A DNA stretch of 64,000 nt from Ascarosepion bandense (Eukaryota; Mollusca; Cephalopoda; Sepiida; Sepiidae), in NCBI GenBank assembly GCA_037127315.1, contig JBBBDQ010000308.1, positions 1,991,001 to 2,055,000 on the forward strand, in the 5' to 3' direction. Below are positions 49,640-59,074 of the stretch, one piece after another; positions within the stretch are counted from its first letter, which is position 1; every line of letters starts with the position of its first letter. The position numbers and the translations under genes were made by a program. Below the pieces are notes generated by a model. The model had not been told where the DNA came from and did not search any database. It saw only the letters and a list, made by a program, of their open reading frames with translations.

Positions 49640-50343
49640 AAGTAACAACTTCTTTTTCACGTGTTGTATCCCTTCAGGACCTAGGACTTCCACTTGGCTC
49701 TGTCTCTTGCCGCTCTCAAAATTATTCCTCTTGGTCAGTCAGTTGAGTGCCATACGTGATACACGTTTTGGGCGATCATATCTCAAAAGAGACATAACTG
49801 ACTGTGTAGAAGATTATCCCGCAGTAGGTTGCCATTGCTTTCTGTGGTAGAGTGGTTGCTATCCAAGGCTATAGAACCCAAGTTATCCTATTATTTAACC
49901 TATAACTGAAGGGAAGAGACGGATTCATACCTTTCCCACGGGTATTTGTGCATAAGTGAATGCAAGGAATACAACTGGAATTCGAACTCGGCGCCCCGAC
50001 CTTTCGTTCCGAGTCGATATCCACTGCACCACAACGCACATTCCTCTTGGTATCACTCCCAAATCATGCTCTGCCATCTATTTGCTTAGATCAAGTAGGT
50101 GTCACGCTGCTTTTCCCTCTCTTTTCTTCTATTCGTCATGTGAGTATCAAATTCTCCAGGCCCTCCTTCTTCGTTACAAGTCCCAGGAACCTCATCTGTC
50201 TCTTCCTTATGTTAAGTACGAGTTTTCTCCTCGTTTCCATCCTCTTCGACACCTCGTCGTTTGTCCCGTGCTCAGTACATGGTATCCTCAGCATCCTTCT
50301 ATAAAACCACATTTCTGCTACCTCAAGCCTCTCCTTCATAATA
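49640..50343 (-). mobile_element. RTE/BovB-like LINE 3' end, split by a SINE
   Basis: The 67-codon minus frame 50339-50136 encodes MKERLEVAEMWFYRRMLRIP, TEHGTNDEVSKRMETRRKLV, and RFLGLVTKKEGLENLILT. After the SINE the terminal coding segment continues to about 49650. It belongs to a subfamily slightly different from 36155-37110 (IPCTEH for ISWIEH). Confidence 0.87.
49736..50040 (-). mobile_element. tRNA-derived SINE (family 1), full length with target-site duplication
   Basis: 305 bp, head at 50040 (TGTGCGTTGTGGTGCAGTGG), tail to 49736. Direct repeats TTCCTCTTGGT at 49725-49735 and 50041-50051. A-box and B-box regions are intact. Confidence 0.93.
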
Positions 50344-50676
50344 TTTTTTGCAATTCATATATTTTAAAAATTTAGCAGAAATTTCATACGGATATTTTTT
50401 CTTTTTGATATAAGCCCCAATGATAAGCCTGTGGAAATTGTGGAAATTGACAGGTAAGCCTCTTGTCTTGAGATGCCGCATTTTATTGATATCAGTCTCG
50501 TGGTTCTTGTACGATGGCCAGCTGAAAGGTTCATAGGCTGACGGTCAGCTGAAAGGTTCATGGGCTCTCATGGAATGTGACTAAATCAGGTTTATTTTTC
50601 AACATGGTCCAGCTTCTGGTGCGCACACTACTCCCATCTGTCACCTACATGGGTCATTAAAACAAAGAACGTATGT
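50344..50676. other. Unassigned sequence with a short direct repeat
   Basis: CAGCTGAAAGGTTCATGGGC-type phrase occurs twice at 50519-50570 with a GCTGACGGT spacer. No family recognised. Confidence 0.45.
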
Positions 50677-50965
50677 GTGTTGTGGTGCAGTGGATATCGA
50701 CTCGGAACGACAAATCGAAGAGCCGAGTTCGAATTCCAGTTGAATTCCTTGCATTCACTTACGCACTAATGCCCTTGGGAAAGGTATTAATAGCGTCTTT
50801 CTCTCCAGTTATGGGTTAAATAACAGATTTGGTTCTATAGCCTTGACTGGCAACCAGATAACCGCAGAAAATAATCTGCAGGATAATCTTTTGCTCAGTC
50901 AGTCATGTCTCTTTTGAGACATGATCGCCTAAAGCGTGTATTACGTATGGCACTTAACTGACTCT
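50677..50965 (+). mobile_element. tRNA-derived SINE (family 1), nearly complete
   Basis: Head GTGTGTTGTGGTGCAGTGGA, B-box region GAGTTCGAATTCCAG, body with a short deletion (TAAATAACAGATTTGG), tail GTCTCTTTTGAGACATGATC to AACTGACTC. Confidence 0.92.
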
Positions 50966-51390
50966 TCCGTAACTACCACAGCAAGTTGGCATAATACTCT
51001 TCATTGAGGGTGAAGACTTTTTGAAGATAATCAATAAACACAACGCCCCAACTGTTGCCACCTTACCATGTCAGGGCGAACTCGGGAACAGCAGCCATTA
51101 AGACGTGGTTTCACATTCCTCAAAATCTCTTGATCAGAAACCTTGCTTCCGGTTATTGTCGATCGTCATACTCAGGATAAGGAAAAGAAGATAAGAATAG
51201 GTAAGAAATGTTGTATATAACTTGGGAAAAACAATATTAACCTGCCTTCACCGAAATACACATAGATTTTTTATATTGATCAACGAGAATATTTGCTTTC
51301 TCCATAATCACCTACTCGATCTCTACTGATGTATTGTTGCTGGTTCAAAATCAGCAAATACACGATACTTTTTATTAATAAGAGAAATAA
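50966..51390. other. Element E tail-like segment and unassigned sequence
   Basis: 51055-51160 resembles the distal tail of element E (CAGGGCGAACTCGGGAACAGC, AGCCATTAAGACG, TCTTGATCAGAAACC). The rest to the Helitron is unassigned. Confidence 0.5.
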
Positions 51391-52115
51391 TCTAAACTTA
51401 TTTATAAATGGAATTTTGCCTGTGTGTGTGTATGTGTGTGTCCGTTACCTATAGACTCCGAAAGGACTGAACCGATTTTCTTGAAAATTTACACAGTTGT
51501 ACTATAAGCGTCTGCGAGTGTTCTTAGCTAGGTTTTGTATCGAGCTACTCCCGATAAATATCGAAAATCGATAATCGAATAAATCGGGTTAAAGAAGGAG
51601 TGGTCCGATTTTGATCAAATTTGATACACTCATAGACAAAGACATAAGACACGATATTCAGAAGTTTCAAGATTGAAGTTCTTACAATAGTGCAGAAAAT
51701 CGATAATATATATATATATATATATAAAAGGCAAGATGTTTGTGTGTGTGTCTGTTTATCTGCCTGCATGATTGTATTTTTTTCAGCCTTTTATTTTAGT
51801 TTTTGCTTCGGGTTTGGCTCTAAGTAGATATAATTGTAGTTCTTAGTCTCAGCCATGATACCATTTACTCAGAGGACTTATTTAGTCTTCAAAATTCAGT
51901 TTACGACGAAAAAAACTTATGTAATATCGATACCAGGAAATCAAAATTTGAATTACATCTATTCATTTTTCTTTCAGTCTACGGTTTCGCTTTAACTGGA
52001 AACAACTATTGCTTTTTAGTCTTTCGTGCCAACGTCAAAAGAGTCTGAGCTCCAGGATCATGGATTAGTTTTAAAGCTTTCATTACACCCGAGCAACGCC
52101 AGGCTATACTGTTAG
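51391..52115 (+). mobile_element. Non-autonomous Helitron, near-complete
   Basis: Starts TCTAAACTTATTTATAAATG after an A and ends with hairpin CCCGAGCAACGCCAGG and TTAG (CTAG in relatives) before a T. 725 bp, collinear with 19903-20608 on the other strand. It contains a TA run at 51704-51725 and no coding sequence. The single change in the 3' terminus is probably post-insertion decay. Confidence 0.85.
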
Positions 52116-52194
52116 TAAATAAATAAATGCATTCTCTGTTTTGATTTTAGGTGTGAGGATTTAGTATTTACTTGCTGGTTATTGTCATCAAAAT

Positions 52195-52255
52195 GATGCT
52201 ATTATAATAACGTTTCGACCGTTGTATTCTCCGGCTTTTAACAAGTGTTTTAGAT
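52195..52255 (-). mobile_element. SINE-2 tail fragment
   Basis: Minus strand: AAAGCCGGAGAATACAACGG and TCGAAACG, the SINE-2 tail with complementary arms CCG/CGG; the CTGATGA-equivalent is degenerate. Confidence 0.5.
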
Positions 52256-52309
52256 ACGGATAACATCCGGGAGTTTCAAAAAGATAAAGCAAAGAACACT
52301 TCATTCAAT

Positions 52310-53545
52310 TTAGTAAATTGTTTTTATTTAGTACTGCTCAGTTATTGCTACCACCTTTTCAACTGAGTCCAAGTCAAGCCGATAGATTGAACCGGCAATT
52401 ACTTTGTCACTAAATTCACGAAACAACTTTTGATTTCACTAGTGGTGAAAAGCGACGTCTAATCTCGCCAACTGCATCTTCCATGTAAGAAAGCGGCCAA
52501 ATACCTGAAGCCATTGCTTTCAAATGAAACATTGTTTTAATTTTAAAAACATTTTAGAGACTTTTGGCATGGAACATTTAGAAAAAAAAATGCACACATG
52601 ACAAGCAAAATAATAACCTTACCTTTATGTATCATTCTCACTAAGCATAAAGAAACACTTACAGGATTAGTACAAATTATATTCTTAGTAGGGTTTCATT
52701 GTCAGAACATTTTTGTTAAAAAGAAGATTTTTATTTATTTTCACCAGGTATTTGCTGAAGTTTTTAGTTGTTTACCAGGGAGCAACATCTGCACAGACAT
52801 TGAATTTATGATAGCTACAAAGTGCATATCAATCCAGATAACCTTTTAGGGGATTCTGAGCTGAACCCTTTATTTAATCTATGGGGGTAGGCTGTTCTTG
52901 TTCCACTTCCTATGTCCAGAGATATTTTGTCTAGTTCTTATTTTTAGTACTGCTCACTTATTGCTTGCCCTATTTCCATTGAGTCCAAGTACACACTACC
53001 TGACCTAGGGATTGAACTCACATGTTACCAAATTCTACTTTAGATATAAATATAGATTAACAATTTAGATAAACTAAAAGTCATTGTTTTGACTTATTTA
53101 CTATAAAAATAAACTATTCAACAAATCATTATCTTTTTTATGATCATTTAGTTTTCACCATAAAAAATGTCTGCTCATAATTACTGTAATTGCCAGCCTA
53201 TTGAACACACCCACATTTTGACACAGAATATTTAGGGGGGGGAACACACAACACAAACAAAAAAATAAAAATAAAAATTATAAGCTTACCTTTATGTGAC
53301 ATTCTCACTAACCATAAAGAAACACTTACAGTATCAGCACAAATTATATAACTGGTTCTTTTTTTCTATAGAAGTGAGGTAAAGTTTATTTACTAGGACA
53401 TTTTTGGGAAAATAAAAATTTTAATATATTTCATTATGCATTTATTGAAAATTGTTTTGGTTGTTTATCATGGAGCAACTTGTACACATACAATGAATTC
53501 ATAATAGCTACAAAGACATTTACTGGTATCAGTGAACACTGGTAC
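52310..53545. repeat. Tandem duplication of about 640-bp unit
   Basis: 52310-52900 and 52930-53545 are collinear: TTTAGTACTGCTCAGTTATT/TTTAGTACTGCTCACTTATT, GAGTCCAAGT, CTTACCTTTATGT with CATTCTCACTAA, CATAAAGAAACACTTACAG, GGGAGCAACATC/TGGAGCAACTTG and GATAGCTACAAAG/AATAGCTACAAAG. No coding continuity. Confidence 0.8.
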
Positions 53546-53804
53546 ATATAGTAATAAATAAAAAAAAAACACAAATATGCTTTTTGTTGATAAATGAAGT
53601 CCCATACCATACATACAGAAAAGCAAATTCCAATACCTCTATATCAACAAAACACAAAGAAAACAGCAATATACTAGTCAAAGCAAATATTTCTGTAAAA
53701 TTTGGTATTTCTACAAAACAAGCAGCAAAATATTGTGCAATTCCATGAATTTTGTTTTTCCTGGGTGAATTTTTCAGGGACATTTTTATTGACTTCGTAT
53801 TTTT
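53546..53804. other. Unassigned sequence
   Basis: A 93-codon minus-strand frame (53810-53529) has no recognised domain. It is A/T-rich and next to a tandem array, so I do not call a gene. Confidence 0.35.
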
Positions 53805-54470
53805 AGTCATTTCTATGAATAGGTATTGTTGGTCATTCTACTATGAAATATACTGCTATTCTTTTCGCTATAAATAGGTATTATTAGTCATTCTACTATG
53901 AAATGTATTGTTGGTCATTTTGCTATAAATAGGTATTTTTGGTCTTTTTACTGTAAATAGGTATTGTTGGTCATTCTACTATAAAATATATTGCTATTCT
54001 TTTCACTATAAATAGGTATTATTAGTCATTCTACTATGAAATGTATTGTTGGTCTTTTTACTATAAATAGATATTCTTAGCCGTTTTCTATAATAGGTAT
54101 TGTTTGTTCTCCTCTAAAATGATTATTGGTTATTTTGTTATAAACAGGTACTGTTAGTTATTTTGTTTTAAATAGGTATTGTTGTTAATTCTACTATAAA
54201 ATATGTTATTGGTCTTTTTGCTATATATACATATTATAATCATTTTACTATAAAAATGCATTTTATACTTTTTGTTTAGGAGGTTCATTATTTGGCCATA
54301 GCAATGACCCTATCAAGTGCTACCATTCCAGGTCAGGGTTGACCTTGAATAATAGAAATTAAGAGGTATTTCCACGCTCCTCAAATCCTTCAAACTCACC
54401 GATGGAATTTATCACCATACCAAGGTGAGAAAAAAATAAAATTAATCAGTCAATGATAGATCGGTTTTGC
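53805..54470 (+). mobile_element. Element E-like copy with its own tandem body
   Basis: 53805-54265 holds about ten units alternating TATAAATAGGTATTGTTGG and CATTCTACTATGAAATGTAT. It is followed by the element E tail: TTTTATACTTT, GGAGGTTCATTATTTGGCC, GGTCAGGGTTGACCTTG, AGAAATTAAGAGGTATTTCC and CTCCTCAAATCC. The tail aligns with 17760-17600 (minus) although the tandem body is unrelated in sequence. Confidence 0.6.
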
Positions 54471-54741
54471 ACTTTAGTCAAACGTTAGATACACAAACGG
54501 TTTTCTTCAATGTAAATAGGTTGACTAGAATCAAAGGTCGATATTTGCCAGTTTTAACTGTGAGTCAAAAATAAACTTAGTTCTTATTTAAACTAGGGTT
54601 AAAAGGTCTATATAGGTCGGATTTCAAAAGAGCATAAAGGAAGGCATAGTGAAAGTTTACACTGCATTCATAAAGGCAGCTTTGGTTGGGACTTGTATAA
54701 TTATTGTGCAAATTGAAATATAAAAAATACGTAGACATGCA
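54471..54741. repeat. Diverged tandem units
   Basis: Units around GTTGACTAGAATCAAAGGTC and AAACTAGGGTTAAAAGGTC resemble those at 44860-45390. Confidence 0.45.
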
Positions 54742-54850
54742 CTACCAGCCATAATTATTAGGCCACCTCAGTGAATTTAAAAAATGATGTATTTTATATT
54801 ATGATTTACTATTTATTGTTAAGTAAATAATTGTAAATGAAAATAGAAAA
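54742..54850. mobile_element. MITE left half
   Basis: CACTACCAGCCATAATTATTAG start and the AAATAATTGTAAATGAAAAT block match the inverted arms of 45738-46118. Confidence 0.65.
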
Positions 54851-54867
54851 TAGAAATAGAAATAGAC

Positions 54868-55407
54868 ATAGGGAATGTCAGGAGGAAGGTGACAGATGAG
54901 TAAGGATGCCGAGGATGAGGGTTGGGCAGATGGGAAGAGTGTTTGATAGAATGGGAGCAGGTCAGTGTGTTAGGGGGTGTCTATTGACCTTACATTTAAA
55001 CTCCTGGAGATTGTATCCGTCGGGGAAGCACTCTTTTAGAAGAGAATTCCACAGTCGGGAAGTGCGAGGAAAGAAACTGTTGCAGTAGAAGTTGCGGTTG
55101 CATTTTATCGGTTTCACTGTAAAGGGTGGGATCTAGTTGCTAATCTAATATCTCGTGCAAATTCGTATTTAGGGGGCACCAGTGATCTAAGTTCATCAGA
55201 GCAGAAGCCATGAAAGTATTTATAGAAGAGACACAGGGAAGCCACGTCGCGCCGGTGGGAGAGAGACTGCAGGCGGTCTGCCAAGTCGGTATCTATCACA
55301 TTACAGACCCTCCTCTGAACCTTATCAAGAAGCCCGAAAAGAATAGCAGGGGCACCCGACCAGATATGGCAGCAGTATTCAATGGTAGATTTATATATGT
55401 GCAAAAC
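54868..55407 (-). mobile_element. CR1/Jockey-group LINE ORF2 C-terminal fragment
   Basis: Minus strand from 55407: VLHIYKSTIEYCCHIWSGAP, LLDKVQRRVCNVIDTDLADR, SLCLFYKYFHGFCSDELRSL, KYEFARDIRLATRSHP, then after a one-base shift NRNFYCNSFFPRTSRLWNSL, ECFPDGYNLQEFKC and 3' UTR to about 54868. The terminal block and tail are absent. Four codons are missing in IRPCIEY (reads TIEY). A 127-codon frame spans the junction with the adjacent RTE copy. Confidence 0.87.
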
Positions 55408-56150
55408 TACAAGACCTCCTGCAGACGGTAACTGAAGAGAGTGACAAAAAGGACTACAAATAAATTGCAAGAAAACCGAATGCATGGTCATCAGCAAAAA
55501 GGCAGCCTAAATAATTTCAGGTGAGGAACTCTAAAATCAAGCAGGTACAGAAATTTAAATACCTAGGAAGTGTTCTAACAGAAGACGGAAAGTGCGTCAC
55601 CGAGATCCGAACGTGAATTGGCATGGCGAAGGACGCATTCCAGACGCTGAGTAAAGTATTAAGAAACAGTAAACTTTCACTAGAAACAAAACAGATAGTA
55701 TTGGATTGCTATGTGATGTCAGTTCTTCAAAATGACAGTGAATGTTGGACAATATCATCGAAGATTAAAGAAAAACTTGAAGCAACTGAAATATGGTTCT
55801 ACAGAAGGATGCTGCGGATATCATGGATCGAGCATGTGAGCGATGATGAGATTTTGGAAATGATGGAAACGAAAAGGAAATTAATACTGAGCATCAGGAA
55901 GAGACAGCTGAAGTGCCTGGGACATGCAATGAGGAAGGAGGGCTTGGAGAACCTGATACTAACAGGCCAGATAGAGGGAAAAAGAGACAGCGGAAAGCAG
56001 CGGATAACATATTTGACGGGCCTGATCAGGTGCATGACAGAACGGTGATTGTGAGATGTTACAGGAGAAAGCGTGCTAGAGCCACCAGGAAAAGGGAGAC
56101 GTGGAAAGCCATGATCGCCTACGTCCTGAAAATACAAGGCACATAGAAGA
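55408..56150 (+). mobile_element. RTE/BovB-like LINE 3' half, well preserved
   Basis: Starts in LQDLLQTVTEESDKKDYK-like sequence; then KFKYLGSVLTEDGKCVTEIR, a 141-codon open frame (55623-56048) with MAKDAFQTLSKVLRNSKLSL, QNDSECWTISSKIKEKLEAT, WFYRRMLRISWIEHVSDDE, KRQLKCLGHAMRKEGLENLI and TGQIEGKRDSGKQRITYL, and the end KAMIAYVLKIQGT. 3' end AGAAGAA at 56148. It is the youngest-looking RTE copy. RT core and endonuclease are absent. Confidence 0.9.
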
Positions 56151-56154
56151 ATAA

Positions 56155-56465
56155 TTTTACTTTAAAAAACTATTTTTATACTTTCGTAGTATTCTGTTTT
56201 CGTTTGGAGTTCACTATTTACCCATAGTTAGGACCCCCAACAGGAGTTACGGTTGGGACGCTCTCCACCTTTCCACGGAAATGGAATATTCGAATTACAA
56301 TATAAAATAGTAGTGATTATACCTCGTTTCACATAATTCTGTTACCCGACGTAACAGTTACCACAATAGGTCAGCGTGGATTTAGGAACAACAGCAATTA
56401 AGATGTGGAACTACGTCACTCAAAACCTCCAATCTTCTGATCTGAGTTTTTGCTATTATATATAT
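56155..56465 (+). mobile_element. Element E tail with a short insertion
   Basis: TTTTTATACTTTCGTAGTAT, GGAGTTCACTATTTACCC and GGACCCCCAACAGG, then after 56280-56360 (extra sequence) GGTCAGCGTGGATTTAGG, ACAACAGCAATTAAGATG and AAAACCTCCAATCTTCTGAT. Same tail as 17590-17760 in reverse. Confidence 0.6.
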
Positions 56466-56524
56466 TTTATAGTTATATCCGGGACTAGATCCATTATTGC
56501 TAACATTTGGAAGGAGCACAGTGA

Positions 56525-56577
56525 CAGAAGAAGAAGAAGAAGAAGAAGAAGAAGAAGAAGAAGAAGAAGAAGAAGAA
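56525..56577. repeat. (GAA)n microsatellite
   Basis: About 17 AGA units; gives a poly-arginine artefact frame on the plus strand. Confidence 0.97.
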
Positions 56578-56629
56578 ACTTGGTTTATATTTCTTTGGAC
56601 TTTTAACTAAGTTAAAACTTAGTTAACTC

Positions 56630-57082
56630 ACCACTTTTTTCCCGCCTTCTATTAAACAGGAGTAGAGGTGATCACCTTGTTTCTTGTTTAGGAAGGGGTT
56701 CCCGGTCCTTCTACCTCCTCCTTCGGTCTTAGTGTTAGTTCAATTGGAAGCTCTTTGCTGTTAGTGAGTGTGGTGGCAATGTCTCTCCATTCTGAGGGAA
56801 CCAGGTTGGCAGTTTCCTGGTTGCTGCTTCCGACTAGTAGTTAGGAGCCCGAACTCTTGCATAGCGTCTTGAGAGGCTGCTCTGATCAGCAGTTGAATAA
56901 TATCGGGGTTCCTGTAGTACCATATCGCGCATGGACGGGCGTCCCTTCATGAACCTCCGGTAGGAAACCCCGAGGCCACATTATGCTGCAGCTTGCGCCA
57001 GTCTTCATTCCTCACATGCTGCAAATAGTAACCAACTGATTCTGCCCTAGTCCTCTCTCCTCAACCAAAACACCATGAAAAA
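56630..57082 (+). mobile_element. LINE-A 5' UTR (CR1/Jockey group)
   Basis: Non-coding leader of the longest LINE. 56640-56710 (TTAAACAGGAGTAGAGGTG, CTTGTTTCTTGTTTAGGAAG) is clearly related to the minisatellite unit in the family 3' UTR (6.8, 24.4, 39.1 kb). No ORF1 (gag-like) frame is visible. The extreme 5' end is uncertain; sequence before 56630 does not match other copies. Confidence 0.65.
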
Positions 57083-59074
57083 GAAATACCAAAATCAAAC
57101 CAGTTACTCGGAAAACGCCCAAACCTCTCTGTGTATCTTTCACCAACATACGCGGTATCCGCACTAACTTTAATAGCGTAGAAGCATTCCTCCAAACTAA
57201 CTCACCTGATATCTTTGCCCTATGTGAAACTAATCTTGACCCGTCTATCCCCTCCTCTGAGTTCTATGTTCCTGGTTACCTTCCCCTCTTCAGGAAGGAC
57301 TACAACGTCCATATGCATGGGCTTGGTGTATATGTTAGTGAACACCTCCCCCTAGCTAGAGTAACATCTCTCGAATACCTGGACCAGTCTTTCATGTGCT
57401 TCCGTCTCTCACTTCTCAGCTCTGTTAGCTATCTCTTCTTCCTCTACCGCTCCCCCTCCTCCTCTGACTGTTCGGTACTTGACAGCATCTCTGACAATAT
57501 CGATTAGGCCATTTCTTCACACCCATCTGCCCATATTTTCCTGTTTGGTGACTTTAACGCCCACCACACCAAGTGGCTGGAAAACTCTGTTACCGATCTT
57601 GCTGGTGTCCACACCATGAATTTTTCAATCAACCAATCCCTTACGCAAGGGGTGGACTTCCCCACGCGTTTCTCCAATAGCCCTAACGGAAGGGACTCGC
57701 TACTAGACCTCTGCTTCACTTCCACCCCAAATTCTTGCTCCACCAGACAGCTCTGCCCTCTCGGAAATTCTGACCACGCTGTAGTTTCTGTCAACATCTC
57801 GTTCCACTCCACCCCTACCCAAGAAACCCAGGCCAACAGAATATCCTACTGCTATCAAAGAGCAGACTGGGATTCGTTCCGTGACTTCCACTGCGACGTC
57901 CCTTGGAACAATGTTTTTAGTCTTCCCATCGAAGACTGTGCATCAGAGGTCTCCTCCTGGGTTAAGACTGGCATCGATGCATTCATCCCTGCCAGGAAAT
58001 TTCAGCTTAAATTCCATTCGTCTCCCTGGTTCTCGCCCGCTTGTTCGGCCGCCATTGCCCACCGGAATCGCTTCTTCCGGCTTTATCGTAGCCACGTATC
58101 GGACCAAAACAGGCGCCTTTTGCCTCAACTCGTAATAAGTGTAAAAAGATACTTAACGAAGATGCTGTTTGCTGCCAGGATGAAGCAGCGCATAGCATCC
58201 TCCAAGTTCCGTATCAAAGACTACTGGCGCCTCCGCAAACGCGTGCTTAGCAAGAGTAAGTCCTCAACACCCTCACTAATAAACGAGTTTGAGGTCCTCA
58301 CCTCCTCAGCATACAAGGCTGAATGCTTTGCCCATAGGTGCTCAACCAATTCGACTCTGGATTCGTCTGGAATCCATACACCCGATTTCCCATCTAGAAC
58401 TGAGGCCCAATTGAATGACGTCCACATCACGCCCTCGCTGATTTCTAGCATAATCTCAAAACTGGACCCTCACAAAGCGAGTGGTGGGGATGGAATCCCA
58501 ATCATAGTTTTGAAGAATTGTGCCCCTGAACTCTCCTCTATCCTTTCTAAGTTCTACAACCTCTGCCTATCTTCTTCCTGCTTTCCTGCCTGTTGGAAGT
58601 CTTCTTCTGTGGTTTCAATATTCAAGAACACTGGTGAACCATCGGACCTCTCAAATTACCGCCCCGTCAACCTTCTTCCGATCTTCGGCAAAATGTTCGA
58701 AGCCATTATCAATGCCGAGGTCGTTCAGCATCTCACAGCCCACGGGCTCCTCTCGGACAAACAGTATGTCTTCCGCTTCACCAGGTCCACTGCTGATATG
58801 CTAACGACCATCACCGAGTATATATACCAGCCTCTCGACAAGAATGGTGAAGCCCGAACCGTCGCTAAAGCATTCGACAGAGTATGGCATGCCGGCCTTC
58901 TATGCAAACTGCGAAGCTATGGCATAAATGGACTTTGGTTGGACTTAATCCGGTCATTCCTCTCTAACCGCACACTGAAGGTGGTATTAAACGGACATGC
59001 CTCCCAGAACTACCCTACAAACGCGGGTGTACCCCAAGGCTATATCCTAGGTCCTACGCTCTTTCTAATCTACA
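57083..59074 (+). pseudogene. LINE-A ORF2, part 1: endonuclease and N-terminal half of reverse transcriptase
   Basis: One frame from 57083 with a single in-frame TAG at 57505-57507, read otherwise to 59074. An apurinic-type endonuclease comes first: CVSFTNIRGIRTNF (57118-), CETNLD with the catalytic Glu (57227-), FGDFNAHH (57544-), and SDHAVV with the catalytic His (57772-). The linker is followed by DVHITPSLISSI (58419-), then RT: GGDGIPIIVL (58486-), SNYRPVNLLPIFGKMFE (58653-), KAFDRVWH (58867-), and GVPQGYILGPTLFLIY (59026-). Compared with LINE-B, four residues (LDIS) are missing before KAFD, which removes the motif A catalytic aspartate. The frame stops where LINE-B is inserted; the remainder resumes at about 60793. 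It would act at nicked genomic DNA, copying its own RNA. No start codon is found in frame. Confidence 0.9.

Noticed and set aside
53529..53810. 93-codon hydrophobic minus-strand frame
   Set aside because: Composition is driven by A/T richness; adjacent to a tandem array; no domain.
56376..56606. Arginine-rich protein
   Set aside because: Poly-Arg comes from a (GAA)n microsatellite read in the AGA phase.
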